From the NCBI GenBank assembly GCA_012038135.1, contig JAAVJQ010000001.1, positions 1-64,000 on the forward strand: a stretch of DNA of 64,000 nt, written 5' to 3'. How positions within the stretch are numbered: the first letter of the stretch is position 1; each line of letters begins with the position of its first letter. Made by a program: the position numbers and the translations under genes. The notes below the pieces were generated by a model. It did no database searches. It saw only the letters and a program-made list of their open reading frames with translations, and had not been told where the DNA came from. Below, piece after piece: positions 34,186 to 42,087 of this stretch. The DNA is from Salinimicrobium nanhaiense. GTDB taxonomy: Bacteria > Bacteroidota > Bacteroidia > Flavobacteriales > Flavobacteriaceae.

Positions 34186-34823
34186 CTAGTTAAAAACTTC
34201 AAAAATTCTGTCCGTGATATTTCTTCGGCGCCAAGACTCTTCAGGTGCGGAGTATAGATTTGGCAGTCAATCACTTTCAGATCCTCCTTCTGCAGCTTTT
34301 GAACGAGATAAATAAAACCATACTTGGAAGCATTGCTAACTTTGGCAAACATACTTTCGCCGCAAAAGATCTTCTTTTCCTTTAAATAAATTCCGTAGAG
34401 TCCGCCTACCAGCTGCTCTTCCTGCCATACCTCCACAGATCGTGCAACCCCCATTTCATGCAATTGCAGGTAAGCCTGTTTCATTTCGGGAGTAATCCAG
34501 GTTCCGTTTTGCCCGTTTCTCCTGATCGTAGCGCAATTATCTACCACTTCAGAAAAAGCTGTGTCAAAAGTGAATTGAAAAAGCCCTTTCTTCAGAAGCT
34601 GTTTCATGCTGTTTGAGATCTTCAGGTTTTCGGGGAACAGCACCATTCTTGGATCGGGGCTCCACCACAGCACAGGCTGGGTGCTGTCATACCAGGGGAA
34701 GATTCCGCGGGAATAGGCATCGAGGAGCCGCTGCGGAGAAAGGTCTCCTCCTATGGCCAGCAAGCCCTCTTCGGAAGCTTCTTCTACTGCAGGAAATGGA
34801 TCATTGGGGCCTAAAAATTGCAA
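34182..34823 (-). CDS. aat: Leucyl/phenylalanyl-tRNA--protein transferase
   Basis: A 213-residue Aat enzyme that attaches Leu or Phe to N-terminal Arg/Lys, creating N-degrons for ClpAP. FPAVEEASEEGLLAIGGDLSPQRLLDAY, RGIFPWY, WWSPDPRMVL, and the C-terminal CGESMFAKVSNASK and DCQIYTPHLKSLGA are family hallmarks. It overlaps the convergent DUF2490 gene by 4 bp. clpA/clpS are not in the window. Confidence 0.97.
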   Translation of the reverse strand: MQFLGPNDPFPAVEEASEEGLLAIGGDLSPQRLLDAYSRGIFPWYDSTQPVLWWSPDPRMVLFPENLKISNSMKQLLKKGLFQFTFDTAFSEVVDNCATIRRNGQNGTWITPEMKQAYLQLHEMGVARSVEVWQEEQLVGGLYGIYLKEKKIFCGESMFAKVSNASKYGFIYLVQKLQKEDLKVIDCQIYTPHLKSLGAEEISRTEFLKFLTS

Positions 34824-34856
34824 AACCTGATGCTTTGTTTGAGGTGTGAAAAATAT

Positions 34857-34887
34857 AAAAAGCCCGACACTTTTAGCGACGGGCTTT
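34857..34887 (-). terminator. Terminator downstream of DUF3127
   Basis: aaaaagcccg and cgggcttt form the stem; on the minus strand it is followed by ctttttatattttt, so it ends the flavin reductase/DUF3127 transcript. Confidence 0.8.
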
Positions 34888-34905
34888 CATTTTTAGTTTT
34901 GTTGT

Positions 34906-35277
34906 TTAGAACGGAAGATCGTCGTAATCTTCGTCGTTAAGGTCTTTTGCAGGTTCAAATTGATCTGCAGAAGGTACCGGCCCGCTGCCCTGACTTTGAG
35001 CGGCAAGATTCTCAATTCTCCAACCCTGGATAGAGTTGAAATATTTGGTTTCCCCCTGTGGATTCACCCACTCTCTTCCGCGCAGATTGACCCCAATCTT
35101 CACCGGCTGACCTACCGAAAAATTGTTCAAAAGATCACATTTATCCTGAACAAATTCCACCATTATATGCTGGGGATATTGCTCCTCTGTAGTTACCACT
35201 ACCTCTCTTTTTCTAAACCCGTTACTTCCAAAGGTCTGGGTATCTCCAATCATCTTAATCTTACCTTGTACTTCCAT
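34906..35277 (-). CDS. DUF3127 OB-fold protein with SSB-like acidic tail
   Basis: A 123-residue protein. Residues 1-90 fit DUF3127 (MEVQGKIKMIGDTQTFGSNGF, REVVVTTEEQYPQHIMVEF, NLRGREWVNPQGETKYFNSIQGWRI), predicted as a single-strand-DNA-binding-like OB fold. The rest is a disordered linker ending DYDDLPF, nearly the same tip as the real SSB in this window (DDDDLPF). That tip recruits repair and replication proteins in SSB. It directly follows the flavin reductase gene. Confidence 0.88.
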   Translation of the reverse strand: MEVQGKIKMIGDTQTFGSNGFRKREVVVTTEEQYPQHIMVEFVQDKCDLLNNFSVGQPVKIGVNLRGREWVNPQGETKYFNSIQGWRIENLAAQSQGSGPVPSADQFEPAKDLNDEDYDDLPF

Positions 35278-35278
35278 G

Positions 35279-36157
35279 CTATACGTTTTTTGCTAATAAT
35301 ATTTTCCAGGCCGTCCCCGGATCATCGTTCTCTAAATATCTTTTTGCTTTCAAATAGATCTTCTCTTCGTTATCCTCCCTAATCAAATCAGAAAGCTCAC
35401 TATTACCATTTAAAAGTTTCTTTACTTCTTCTGCCGTTGGCAATTTTTCAACATTCCCCAGCCTTCCCAGATCATTCCCGGTTAAATACTTACTGTTCCT
35501 GATCTCTTCGGCCATAGAATCAATCCCAATTCCTAAGGTCTGCAAAGGTTTTGGCACCTCGAACATTCCGGGAGTGGCCCGGGTGTACCAGTTGCCTCCC
35601 ATTCGTGCTACCAGGTCAATTTTATGCTGATCAATATAACCATTTTCGTCTAAAATATCTTCGTGAATATGCATTTTTAGCACTTCACAGATCACTAAAT
35701 TTCCTGCACCGCCTTCTTCGCCCAATTCCACTATCTCATTGATCCTGCATTCAAATTGCACGGGGGCTTCCTTCACCCTGAAAGGTCTTACCACTTCAGA
35801 CCGCAACATCGTAAATCCTGCTTTCTTAAATTCGTTCACCCCTTCGGCATATTCTGTACTTGAAAGAGAAACCTGCTGCACCATATTGTAGTTCACAACG
35901 TTGATCACCACCTCCCCTGTTGCTTTCACATTGTTGTAGGTGTGTTTCACAGTGTTGTCCCTTCCCCTCCTCGCAGGAGAAAAAATAAGGATCGGCGGAT
36001 TGGCACTAAAAACATTGAAGAAACTAAAGGGTGATAAATTTGGCCTGCCCTGTTCATCAAGGGTGCTTGCAAAAGCAATAGGTCTTGGGCCCACTGCACC
36101 TAAAAGGTATTGATGCATTTGTGAAACAGGTATTTCTTTGGGATCTATGGTCAGCAT
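35279..36157 (-). CDS. Flavin reductase family protein
   Basis: A 292-residue protein whose first 190 residues form a flavin_reductase-like FMN-binding domain (LGAVGPRPIAFASTLDEQGRPNLSPFSFFN, VINVVNYNMV, FECRINEIVELG). The C-terminal 90 residues (TARMGGNWYTRATPGMFEVPKP and a helical tail) are typical of the Bacteroidota form. It may be an NAD(P)H:flavin oxidoreductase or an FMN-dependent enzyme of unknown substrate. A promoter box (TACCTTTG, minus strand) lies at 36172-36179. Confidence 0.88.
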   Translation of the reverse strand: MLTIDPKEIPVSQMHQYLLGAVGPRPIAFASTLDEQGRPNLSPFSFFNVFSANPPILIFSPARRGRDNTVKHTYNNVKATGEVVINVVNYNMVQQVSLSSTEYAEGVNEFKKAGFTMLRSEVVRPFRVKEAPVQFECRINEIVELGEEGGAGNLVICEVLKMHIHEDILDENGYIDQHKIDLVARMGGNWYTRATPGMFEVPKPLQTLGIGIDSMAEEIRNSKYLTGNDLGRLGNVEKLPTAEEVKKLLNGNSELSDLIREDNEEKIYLKAKRYLENDDPGTAWKILLAKNV

Positions 36158-36171
36158 TCTGAAGATTTTGA

Positions 36172-36179
36172 CAAAGGTA
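36172..36179 (-). promoter_or_regulatory. Promoter -7 box of flavin reductase
   Basis: Minus strand TACCTTTG, exact TAnnTTTG, 14 bp before the ATG; the mRNA leader would be about 10 nt. Confidence 0.5.
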
Positions 36180-36268
36180 ACAAAACAGGCAGGAGATGAA
36201 AAATCCGCTGCACAATAAAAATAGGACTAAAACGCTTATATTTAATCGCATTTAAAGCTTTGCCCCTA

Positions 36269-37429
36269 ATGAGGTTTTCAGAAAAACGGAACTTTCGTCG
36301 TTGGTTTATTATAATTTCCTCCCTCATCATTGTTTCACTCATTATCTGGAATGCAGTAGCGTTTTTTCAGCGGATCAAGGATGAAGAAAGAGTGAAGATG
36401 AACATCTGGGCTTCGGCACAAATGTACCTGGACCAGGCCGATACCGATACAGGGCTTGACCTTCACCTGGCGATCATTAACAGCAATTCAACTATTCCCA
36501 CTATCCTTGTAGATGAAAATGGAGTAATTAAAGGCGCAATCAATATTCCCGAAGAGATCACAGCAAACGAAGACAGGCTGCAGGAGTATCTTCAGGAGCT
36601 AAAAGGCACTAATGAACCCATAGAAATGGATCTTGGGGAAGGCAGGGTCAATAAAGTGTACTACGGAAATTCTCCCATGCTTACCAAGCTTAAATACTAC
36701 CCTCTTGCCCTCATTCTCATCATTATACTTTTTATTGCAGTAGTTTATTTTTTCTATAAAACCACCCGCTCCAGTGAGCAGAATAAATTGTGGGCGGGAA
36801 TGGCGAAAGAGACAGCCCATCAAATTGGAACTCCCCTTTCTTCCTTAATTGGTTGGACAGAAATTTTAAAAAGTGAAAATGTCAATCCTTCCTATATCCT
36901 GGAGATCCAAAAGGATGTTGACCGGCTTAAAACAATTACAGAACGCTTTTCAAAAATAGGTTCTGCACCTACTTTAGAGCCCGAAGATATTGTAGAAAAA
37001 ACCCGGGAATCCTTTGATTATCTTAAAGCCAGGAGTTCCAAACTGGTTAAATTTCACCTGGAATTGCCTGATGAAAGAATCCTTGTGAACATGAATGCCC
37101 AGTTGTACAGCTGGACCATTGAAAACCTCGTAAAGAACGCCATAGACGCCATGCGTGGCAAGGGAGAACTCAAGCTGAAACTAACCCAGGATGGCAAAAA
37201 CATTCACCTGTTTGTCAGCGATACCGGAAAAGGAATCCCAAAAGGCAAGTACAAGCAGATCTTTGAACCGGGCTATACCACCAAGAAACGCGGTTGGGGC
37301 CTCGGTCTGTCTCTTGCCCGCAGGATCATAGAACGCTACCACAGCGGCAGGATCAGGGTACTAAAAAGCGAGATCAACAAGGGCACTACCATCGAGATCC
37401 AGCTTCACAAGGCTAATACTGCTGCATGA
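36269..37429 (+). CDS. Orphan membrane histidine kinase
   Basis: A 386-residue kinase: membrane segments at about 11-33 and 150-170 flank a periplasmic domain of about 115 residues. HisKA follows with the H-box AKETAHQIGTPLSSLIGW (His near 194), and HATPase_c with NLVKNAIDAMRG, DTGKGIP and GWGLGLSLARRIIE. There is no response regulator next to it, so its partner is elsewhere. The ATG at 36269 is preferred to the TTG at 36260. The 3' end overlaps the convergent thioesterase by 17 bp. Confidence 0.88.
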   Translation: MRFSEKRNFRRWFIIISSLIIVSLIIWNAVAFFQRIKDEERVKMNIWASAQMYLDQADTDTGLDLHLAIINSNSTIPTILVDENGVIKGAINIPEEITANEDRLQEYLQELKGTNEPIEMDLGEGRVNKVYYGNSPMLTKLKYYPLALILIIILFIAVVYFFYKTTRSSEQNKLWAGMAKETAHQIGTPLSSLIGWTEILKSENVNPSYILEIQKDVDRLKTITERFSKIGSAPTLEPEDIVEKTRESFDYLKARSSKLVKFHLELPDERILVNMNAQLYSWTIENLVKNAIDAMRGKGELKLKLTQDGKNIHLFVSDTGKGIPKGKYKQIFEPGYTTKKRGWGLGLSLARRIIERYHSGRIRVLKSEINKGTTIEIQLHKANTAA

Positions 37430-37823
37430 CCGCTTTAAGTTCCGGCGGAATAGGTAATGCCTTATCTATGCTGAAGTCGAAGAACACGGCAATGTCTCTT
37501 CCTTCGGCACATACTTCTCCTTTTTCATTTAGAATTAATTGATCCAGGCCAAAACTGCTGTTCTTAATGTAGGCCAGTTTAGTTTTCACCGTGGCTGTAC
37601 CGGGATAAAAAAGGGATTTTTTGAAGTCGCAGTGGGTGGAAACAAGAATGGCTCCTTTATTGGATTCTGCAAACAATCTTGCCAGGCCGGCAGCTTCCCA
37701 AAAGTTCACTCGTCCCGACTGCAAAAACCTGATAAAAGTGAGGTTGTTCACATGCCGGTACATGTCCAGATCGCTAAAATCTATGCGCAGGTCCAGCGAA
37801 AGCTTAAATTCTGAAAGATCCAC
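37413..37823 (-). CDS. Acyl-CoA thioesterase, hotdog fold (4HBT type)
   Basis: A 136-residue single hotdog-domain protein. The N-terminal RIDFSDLDMYRHVNNLTFIRFLQSGRVNFW carries the D-x2-x3-HVNN active-site signature of 4-hydroxybenzoyl-CoA-type thioesterases. The substrate is unclear. Its start overlaps the HIT-protein stop by 1 bp, so the two are co-translated. Confidence 0.9.
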   Translation of the reverse strand: MDLSEFKLSLDLRIDFSDLDMYRHVNNLTFIRFLQSGRVNFWEAAGLARLFAESNKGAILVSTHCDFKKSLFYPGTATVKTKLAYIKNSSFGLDQLILNEKGEVCAEGRDIAVFFDFSIDKALPIPPELKAVMQQY

Positions 37824-38212
37824 TAAATACTTGCTTTTATGTCCTGGGCGATCTGCTCGAATTCTTCTTCAGAAAAAGAAACACTGTTCGCAAAGTTCAT
37901 ATCTCCCATGTTGTTCAGCGGAATCAAATGTACATGCACGTGCGGCACTTCCAGTCCTACCACGGCCATTCCTACCCGTTTACAGGACACCGCTTTTTCA
38001 AGACCTTTGGCAACTTTTCGGGAAAATGCCATAAGGCCCATATAAGTTTCTTCATCCAAATCAAAAATCTTGTTTACCTCCTCCTTCGGAATACATAAGG
38101 TATGACCTTTAGTGTTGGGGCGGATATCTAAAAAGGCTAAAAATTTATCGTCTTCTGCGACTTTATAGGCGGGAATTTCCCCGTTGATGATCTTTGTAAA
38201 AAGTGTTGGCAT
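37823..38212 (-). CDS. HIT-family nucleotide-binding protein
   Basis: A 129-residue HIT protein. The histidine triad is VPHVHVHLIPL near 97-107, and the N-terminal TLFTKIINGEIPAYKVAEDD is the usual start of the Hint/HinT branch. These enzymes hydrolyse AMP-linked conjugates. It follows greA by about 100 bp and overlaps the thioesterase gene. Confidence 0.95.
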   Translation of the reverse strand: MPTLFTKIINGEIPAYKVAEDDKFLAFLDIRPNTKGHTLCIPKEEVNKIFDLDEETYMGLMAFSRKVAKGLEKAVSCKRVGMAVVGLEVPHVHVHLIPLNNMGDMNFANSVSFSEEEFEQIAQDIKASI

Positions 38213-38263
38213 AGCATTGAATTTTTAAAGTAACAAGTTAAGAGTTTCAGCTTAAAACCGAAG

Positions 38264-38291
38264 CAAAAAAAATCCCTTCCGAAGAAAGAAT
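38264..38291 (-). terminator. Probable terminator of greA
   Basis: On the minus strand a stem of attctttc with ggaagggat (some G-U pairs) is followed by eight T, 25-50 bp after the greA stop. Confidence 0.55.
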
Positions 38292-38315
38292 CTTTAAAAT
38301 GTCATTTTTGAAGCC

Positions 38316-38792
38316 TTATTCCCGGGTGATCTCCAGGATCTCGAATTGCATGGTTCCTGAAGGCACCTGCACTTCAGCAATTTCTCCAACTTTCTTTCCT
38401 AAAAGGCCTTTTCCAATTGGGCTGTCTACAGAGATCTTTCCAGATTTTAGGTCGGCTTCACTTTGGGCAACGAGTTTGTATTTAACCTCTGCCTTGTTAG
38501 TGAGATTCTTGATCCTAACCGTTGAATGCACAAGTGCTTTGGAAGTATCCAACTGAGTTTCATCAATAAGACGGGCATTGGCAAAAACTTCTTCCATTTT
38601 TGCGATTTTCATTTCAAGAAGGCCCTGCGCCTCTTTGGCTGCATCATATTCGGCATTTTCACTAAGGTCCCCTTTATCACGCGCTTCGGCAATAGCCTGT
38701 GAAGCTTTTGGCCGCTCTACGTCTCTTAGGTGGTTGAGTTCATCCCTAAGTTTTTTGAGACCATCGGCGGTATAATATGATACTTTACTCAT
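38316..38792 (-). CDS. greA: Transcription elongation factor GreA
   Basis: A 158-residue GreA with the N-terminal coiled coil (about 1-75, with DKGDLSENAEYDAAKEAQ at the tip, including the acidic residues that enter the RNA polymerase channel) and a C-terminal FKBP-like domain (SPIGKGLLGKKVGEIAEVQVPSG). It rescues backtracked polymerase. The 5' leader contains a terminator-like hairpin at 38815-38842. Confidence 0.97.
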   Translation of the reverse strand: MSKVSYYTADGLKKLRDELNHLRDVERPKASQAIAEARDKGDLSENAEYDAAKEAQGLLEMKIAKMEEVFANARLIDETQLDTSKALVHSTVRIKNLTNKAEVKYKLVAQSEADLKSGKISVDSPIGKGLLGKKVGEIAEVQVPSGTMQFEILEITRE

Positions 38793-38814
38793 AATTTAGT
38801 CGTTTATATAAATA

Positions 38815-38842
38815 GAAAAAATCCCATTCGTCGACGGGATTT
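38815..38842 (-). promoter_or_regulatory. Terminator-like hairpin at the 5' end of greA mRNA
   Basis: On the minus strand aaatccc (38842-38836) pairs with gggattt (38825-38819), and six T in total close the tract. It begins about 4 nt after the promoter box at 38846-38853 and ends 23 nt before the greA ATG, so greA transcripts would start with an intrinsic-terminator shape. Confidence 0.55.
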
Positions 38843-38845
38843 ACA

Positions 38846-38853
38846 CAAATATA
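38846..38853 (-). promoter_or_regulatory. Promoter -7 box of greA
   Basis: Minus strand TATATTTG, exact TAnnTTTG, 53 bp before the greA start. Confidence 0.6.
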
Positions 38854-38886
38854 GTAAATTAAAATCTCCAGTACAATTATATCTCT

Positions 38887-38894
38887 TAGCTTTG
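38887..38894 (+). promoter_or_regulatory. Promoter -7 box of Rieske-like lipoprotein gene
   Basis: TAGCTTTG matches TAnnTTTG exactly and lies 12 bp before the ATG at 38907; it overlaps the alternative TTG at 38892, which argues against that start. Confidence 0.6.
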
Positions 38895-38906
38895 AAAAAA
38901 CCTTTT

Positions 38907-39335
38907 ATGAAGCATTTTTTTGCCCTTTTTCTTCTGATTTTTACTTTTTTGGGATGTTCTTCAGATGACGACCTTCGCCGGAATCCTTACCTGCCTCACC
39001 TCAACTTTTCGGTAAACTTTGATCTTAGCCTTCCGGAATATAATCAACTTAATTTCCCCGGAAATAAATTCGTCACCCGCAACTATGGCATCAACGGAAT
39101 TGTGATCTTCAACCTCAACAATGACCAATACATGGCTTTTGAACTTACAGATCCTAATCACGTCCCGCAAGCCTGCTCTCCTCTTATCGTGGAAGGGACT
39201 GAAGCTGTTTGCTCCTGTGGGGACGGCAATAAGTACAATATTATTACAGGTCAACGAATAGCCGGGGAAGGAGAATACTCTCTAAAACCTTACCGGGTGG
39301 AAAGAGTTGGTAATGTACTGCGGGTATCAAATTAA
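38907..39335 (+). CDS. Rieske-like lipoprotein with missing ligands
   Basis: A 142-residue lipoprotein: signal peptide, lipobox LGC, then SSDDD (surface-export-like acidic motif). The C-terminal part resembles a Rieske fold: a first box QACSPLIVEG, then CSCGDGNKYNIITGQRIAGEGEYSLKPYRV. In true Rieske proteins the boxes are CxHxGC and CPCHG; here both histidines and one cysteine are gone, so a 2Fe-2S cluster is unlikely. The ATG at 38907 is chosen because a promoter box covers the upstream TTG. Function unknown. Confidence 0.75.
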   Translation: MKHFFALFLLIFTFLGCSSDDDLRRNPYLPHLNFSVNFDLSLPEYNQLNFPGNKFVTRNYGINGIVIFNLNNDQYMAFELTDPNHVPQACSPLIVEGTEAVCSCGDGNKYNIITGQRIAGEGEYSLKPYRVERVGNVLRVSN

Positions 39336-39336
39336 A

Positions 39337-39368
39337 GAGTCAAGAAACAAGAGACAAGAGGCAAGACT
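39337..39368. repeat. Low-complexity caagag-type repeat
   Basis: About four degenerate copies of a 7-8 bp unit (caagaaa, caagaga, caagagg, caagact) directly after the Rieske-like gene. Confidence 0.5.
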
Positions 39369-39380
39369 TTTACGGAATTA

Positions 39381-39419
39381 AAAAAGGCATTTTGGAGAGG
39401 TCTCTAAAATGCCCTTTTT
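39381..39419. terminator. Bidirectional terminator
   Basis: aaaaaggcatttt and aaaatgccctttt pair around a short loop between the convergent Rieske-like and TonB receptor genes. Confidence 0.85.
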
Positions 39420-39434
39420 GATGCTCTTTTATTT

Positions 39435-41792
39435 TTAAAATTTAAGCGTCATACCCACCAGGAAATTGCGGGTTGCCTGCGGATAGTAACCTGCTCCGTC
39501 ATAAGTGGTCCCGTCCCAGTCATAGGTATAATAGTACCCATTTGACACATATTCTTCGCTAAAAATATTGTTGATCAATCCGGTAAAGACTACTGCATCA
39601 AATACAGGAGCCTTTCTCCAGGTGTATTGCACGTTAAGATCGTGCACCAAATAATCTTCAAGTAAAGCCGCTTCGTTTTCAAGGTTGCTCATATACTGCT
39701 CTCCCACATATTTTGTAAGAAATTTGATCTCCAGTCCGTCAATTGGACGATATTCCAGAATATTTCCGGCAACAATATCAGGTGAGTAGGAAATATCGGT
39801 TTTCCCGAAGTTCACAAGCTCCCCGTCCCATGGGGCATACCACTCGTCGTTCTTGTTTCGGCTGATGGCAATATTAGGACGCCAGCTGAACTTTGGATGC
39901 AACATCACCACGGCATCCAGTTCCAAACCTAACCTGTAACTGTTTCCGCTGTTTCGCCTAATTGGAGATCCTACATCATTCAGCTCTCCCGTGAGCACAA
40001 GTTGATTGCGGTAGTCCATGTAGTAAAGATTGGAATTCAGCTGAAATTTTTCTGAAGCATATCTCCAGCCCAATTCATAATCATTCAGTTCTTCGGGTTC
40101 TGGATTGCCGGCCTCGTAATCTGTACGATTTGGTTCCCGGTGTGCACGGGCGAAGGAGAAATACAGGCGGCTGGATCCAGAAAATCTATAAGTTAATCCG
40201 GCTTTTGGGTTAAAGAAAGTATGAGCATCATCAACAATAAAAGGTACATTTTCTTCCTCTACTCCGTCAACTTCGTAATGTATTCTTCTCAATTGCAGGT
40301 CTCCATATAAACTCAATTTTTCTGATACTTCAATAGTGGCTTTTGAGAAGACATTAAAATCGCTTTTTTTGGACTGGTTGTCGTAGTAGCGTTGCAATGG
40401 TAAACTGGGTGCAAACCGCGCATGGATAATTTCTCCAAAATGATCTCCTTCATAGTTGTTCCAGGCACCTCCGGCTATTACTTCCAGCCCCTCCTGCTGG
40501 TACTGCACATTGAATGTGGTTCCATAAAAGTCATTTACCAACCACTTTTTGGTCACCAGGTCACTTTCTGTTACCTCTGCTCCATTAGCAGTAAAAGGTT
40601 CAATTCCGTATTCCAAAAGATCCTCTCCGGCACGATAGGACTCATAAAAGCCTCTTCCATAGGTGTAATGTAGCGCGAGATTTGAAGACCAGCCGTTGCC
40701 ATATCGCTCATTCCACAGCAACTGGAAATGATCCTGCTTATAATCATCAACATGGTTATCGTAAAAGGCCAGATTTCCCTGATCATCTTCATAAGCTCCC
40801 GCCGGATTAAATCTGCGGTTTTCTTCCAGTTGATCTGCATCTATCCCATCCCAGGCCTGATAGGTAACTTCGCTCCCACCAAAGGTTAGTGCTTTTATAA
40901 GGCTGGTCTCCCCAATGTAAGAACCCTGGAAAAAATAGGATTTAAGATCGGTTGAGGCGCGGTCGATGTATCCGTCGCTTTTGATGACAGAAGCCCTTCC
41001 GGAAAACTCCCAGTGATCATCAAAGATCCCGGTGCTGAATTTTACTGTATGTTTTCGGGTATTATAGGATCCAAAGCTATTGGCGATCTCTGCGGAAGGT
41101 TCGTAGCTATACCTGTCTGTTAGTATATTTAAACTGGCTCCAAAGGCACCGGCACCATTGGTTGAAGTTCCCACTCCACGCTGAAGCTGAAGATCCTCCA
41201 CCGAAGATGCGAAGTCCCCCAGATTCACCCAGAAGGTACCCTGACTTTCGGCATCATTATATGGCACTCCATTAATGGTAACATTGATGCCACGAGATTC
41301 GGTTCCCCTAACCCGAATGCTGCTGTAGCCAATACCGGCTCCTGCATCGCTGGTCATCACCACCCCCGGCAGGTACTGCATCAAAGCCGGAATATCCTGG
41401 CCAAGGTTGCGATCCTCGATCTCCTCATTGCTAAGATTGCTGAAGGTAATAGGAGAATTGGCAGTAACGCGAACAGCCGAAAGGAATACCTCATTTAACA
41501 CCTCCTGTGCGTCGCTCATATCCACGTTTAGGATCATATCTTCGGAAAGATCAATGCGAATCCTTTTCTGATTTCCGAAGGAAAAGATCAGCTGATGTTC
41601 CCCTGCTTCAAGTTGCAGAGCGTAGTTTCCGGCAGAATTTGTTTGAGTAAATTTTGAACTATTCTCTACTCTCACCAGGACCCCCGGTAGCTGGGAATTT
41701 CCATCTGTCACAGTCCCTGAGACCTGAAATTCCTGAGAATAAGCGCTAAGTGCAAAAAGAAAAAAACTTAAAATTGAAAAGACATTTTTCAT
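39435..41792 (-). CDS. TonB-dependent receptor, probable thiamine/thiamine-compound uptake
   Basis: A 785-residue outer-membrane receptor: signal peptide (about 1-19), carboxypeptidase-regulatory-like domain (about 22-95), plug (about 110-220, with IRVRGTESRGINVTINGVPYND) and a barrel ending NFLVGMTLKF. The long leader carries a textbook TPP riboswitch followed by a terminator, so it is expected to be expressed when thiamine pyrophosphate is low and to import thiamine or its parts. Riboswitch-controlled TonB receptors of this kind were predicted by comparative genomics (OMR1 of Bacteroidota). It is monocistronic. Confidence 0.9.
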   Translation of the reverse strand: MKNVFSILSFFLFALSAYSQEFQVSGTVTDGNSQLPGVLVRVENSSKFTQTNSAGNYALQLEAGEHQLIFSFGNQKRIRIDLSEDMILNVDMSDAQEVLNEVFLSAVRVTANSPITFSNLSNEEIEDRNLGQDIPALMQYLPGVVMTSDAGAGIGYSSIRVRGTESRGINVTINGVPYNDAESQGTFWVNLGDFASSVEDLQLQRGVGTSTNGAGAFGASLNILTDRYSYEPSAEIANSFGSYNTRKHTVKFSTGIFDDHWEFSGRASVIKSDGYIDRASTDLKSYFFQGSYIGETSLIKALTFGGSEVTYQAWDGIDADQLEENRRFNPAGAYEDDQGNLAFYDNHVDDYKQDHFQLLWNERYGNGWSSNLALHYTYGRGFYESYRAGEDLLEYGIEPFTANGAEVTESDLVTKKWLVNDFYGTTFNVQYQQEGLEVIAGGAWNNYEGDHFGEIIHARFAPSLPLQRYYDNQSKKSDFNVFSKATIEVSEKLSLYGDLQLRRIHYEVDGVEEENVPFIVDDAHTFFNPKAGLTYRFSGSSRLYFSFARAHREPNRTDYEAGNPEPEELNDYELGWRYASEKFQLNSNLYYMDYRNQLVLTGELNDVGSPIRRNSGNSYRLGLELDAVVMLHPKFSWRPNIAISRNKNDEWYAPWDGELVNFGKTDISYSPDIVAGNILEYRPIDGLEIKFLTKYVGEQYMSNLENEAALLEDYLVHDLNVQYTWRKAPVFDAVVFTGLINNIFSEEYVSNGYYYTYDWDGTTYDGAGYYPQATRNFLVGMTLKF

Positions 41793-41840
41793 TCGTAATG
41801 CATTATCACGAATAAAAGGGGCAATTATTCAGTAGGTTAT

Positions 41841-41878
41841 AAAATAAAAAATCCTGAAAACCACATTCGGTTAACAGG
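41841..41878 (-). terminator. Intrinsic terminator in riboswitch leader
   Basis: On the minus strand cctgttaacc (41878-41869) pairs with ggttttcagg (41862-41853; two T-T mismatches) and is followed by attttttatttt. It lies between the aptamer and the receptor ATG, and is the likely expression platform. Confidence 0.7.
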
Positions 41879-41895
41879 AGTACTATACTTAGTGA

Positions 41896-41910
41896 GTGCA
41901 AAATTTGCAC
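41896..41910 (-). promoter_or_regulatory. Switching hairpin overlapping riboswitch P1
   Basis: gtgcaaaatttgcac is a near-perfect palindrome. Its upstream half includes the 3' strand of aptamer helix P1 (ggtgc), so the two structures exclude each other. Confidence 0.5.
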
Positions 41911-42005
41911 CTTTCCCTTGGCAGCATTACCCGCCCAGGTTCCTTGGGTATGATCTCAGCTTTCTCCTGCTTTCACAGGAGTTAGCACCCCTTTGAGATG
42001 GCGCA
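41904..42005 (-). ncRNA. TPP (THI-box) riboswitch
   Basis: On the minus strand all conserved parts occur in order: GGGGTGC (41991-41985), a variable P3 hairpin (actcctg...caggag), GCTGAGA, TACCC, GAACCTG, GGTAATGC and AGGGAA. This is the thiamine pyrophosphate aptamer. P1 can form between gcgcc (42004-42000) and ggtgc (41911-41907). It precedes a TonB receptor gene by about 110 bp. Confidence 0.95.
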
Positions 42006-42011
42006 AAGGTA
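42004..42011 (-). promoter_or_regulatory. Possible promoter -7 box of riboswitch transcript
   Basis: Minus strand TACCTTTG matches TAnnTTTG exactly, but it overlaps the first bases of the P1 helix, so either transcription starts further up or P1 is shorter than drawn. Confidence 0.35.
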
Positions 42012-42087
42012 AAAGCTTTTTTTTGATTTAACCTAAATTTTCAATGTTTAGATTTTAAAGCATATATTTTTATAATTTCAAACATCT

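Noticed and set aside
38892..38906. TTG start for the Rieske-like lipoprotein
   Set aside because: It lies inside an exact promoter -7 box (38887-38894), so it cannot be in the mRNA if that promoter is used.
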